Position numbers and translations under genes: made by a program
The notes under the pieces: model-generated
What the model was told of the DNA's origin: nothing
The model's database searches: none
Seen by the model: only the letters and a program-made list of their open reading frames with translations
NCBI GenBank assembly: GCA_025963425.1
Contig: JAOPUQ010000083.1
Location: 1-5,829, forward strand
DNA: 5,829 bases
Reading direction: 5' to 3'
Origin: Modestobacter sp.
Lineage (GTDB): Bacteria > Actinomycetota > Actinomycetes > Mycobacteriales > Geodermatophilaceae
Shown: piece by piece, positions 5,709 through 5,829 of the stretch
Numbering within the stretch: position 1 is the stretch's first letter
How the letters are laid out: the number at the start of each line of letters is the position of its first letter

Positions 5709-5829
5709 TCAGCCGCCGTTGAACGGGCGGTACGTGGGCACCGACGTGCGGAGGGTAGCCACGCCGCCCAGCCTGTCCACGGCGTCGAGGAACTTGCGCC
5801 CCATGACGGCGCGCGCCTGCACCGCCGGG
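5709..5829 (-). CDS. C-terminus of an unidentified protein (5' part outside window)
   Basis: A minus-strand frame enters from the right edge and stops at TGA 5711-5709, giving 39 residues that end RTSVPTYRPFNGG and include VMGRKFLDAVDRLGGVATL. Nearly every codon ends in G or C, and no other frame here shows this, so it is very probably real coding sequence. The piece is too short to name a family; the amphipathic helix followed by a short polar tail is typical of a cytoplasmic protein's C-terminus. A 6-bp hairpin (5703-5708 with 5713-5718) overlaps the stop codon but is too small to call a terminator. The OrfA relic begins about 75 bp downstream, so this gene probably marks the edge of the accessory stretch. 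Confidence 0.62.
   Translation of the reverse strand, partial: PAVQARAVMGRKFLDAVDRLGGVATLRTSVPTYRPFNGG

Noticed and set aside
1..5829. CRISPR array, riboswitch or complete tRNA/rRNA gene
   Set aside because: No regularly spaced repeats, no conserved aptamer core recognised and no cloverleaf with both acceptor strands was found.

Overview
The window is very GC-rich with strong G/C bias at third codon positions, frequent GTG starts and actinobacterial-type families, so it most likely comes from a high-GC actinobacterium. The genus cannot be fixed from the sequence. No complete RNA gene or CRISPR array is present.

Left part (1-2860) is ordinary chromosomal sequence on the + strand. It holds the 3' end of a gene for a probable secreted, HtaA-like beta-rich protein, closed by a strong hairpin terminator. 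Next comes an intact LLM-class (luciferase-like) flavin-dependent oxidoreductase, then a small DUF3040-like membrane protein gene broken by an apparent one-base loss in a G run. Last is an intact HpcH/HpaI aldolase / citrate lyase beta-like (CitE) gene with its own terminator hairpin. The two intact enzymes share a direction, but about 310 bp separates them and no shared pathway can be claimed.

Middle part (2880-3500) has visibly lower GC and carries a decayed gene. A well-formed start leads into a one-helix membrane protein. The coherent protein signal then moves through three reading frames: a charged coiled coil, a second helical stretch and a C-terminal domain. At least three frameshifts are needed to read it as one protein.

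Right part (3500-5829) looks like accessory DNA. A minus-strand lipoprotein with a sialidase/BNR-like (Asp-box) beta-propeller is intact. Upstream of it are a fragment resembling the 3' end of a tRNA gene, a perfect 18-bp palindrome, and a degraded IS3-family OrfA transposase. The window ends in the C-terminus of an unidentified minus-strand gene.

The main theme is an intact lipoprotein cargo gene flanked by broken genes, a tRNA-like end and a transposase relic, which suggests an old insertion hot spot. I did not find a clear new multi-gene system. The best leads are the frame-split membrane/coiled-coil gene and the tRNA-fragment-plus-palindrome junction.
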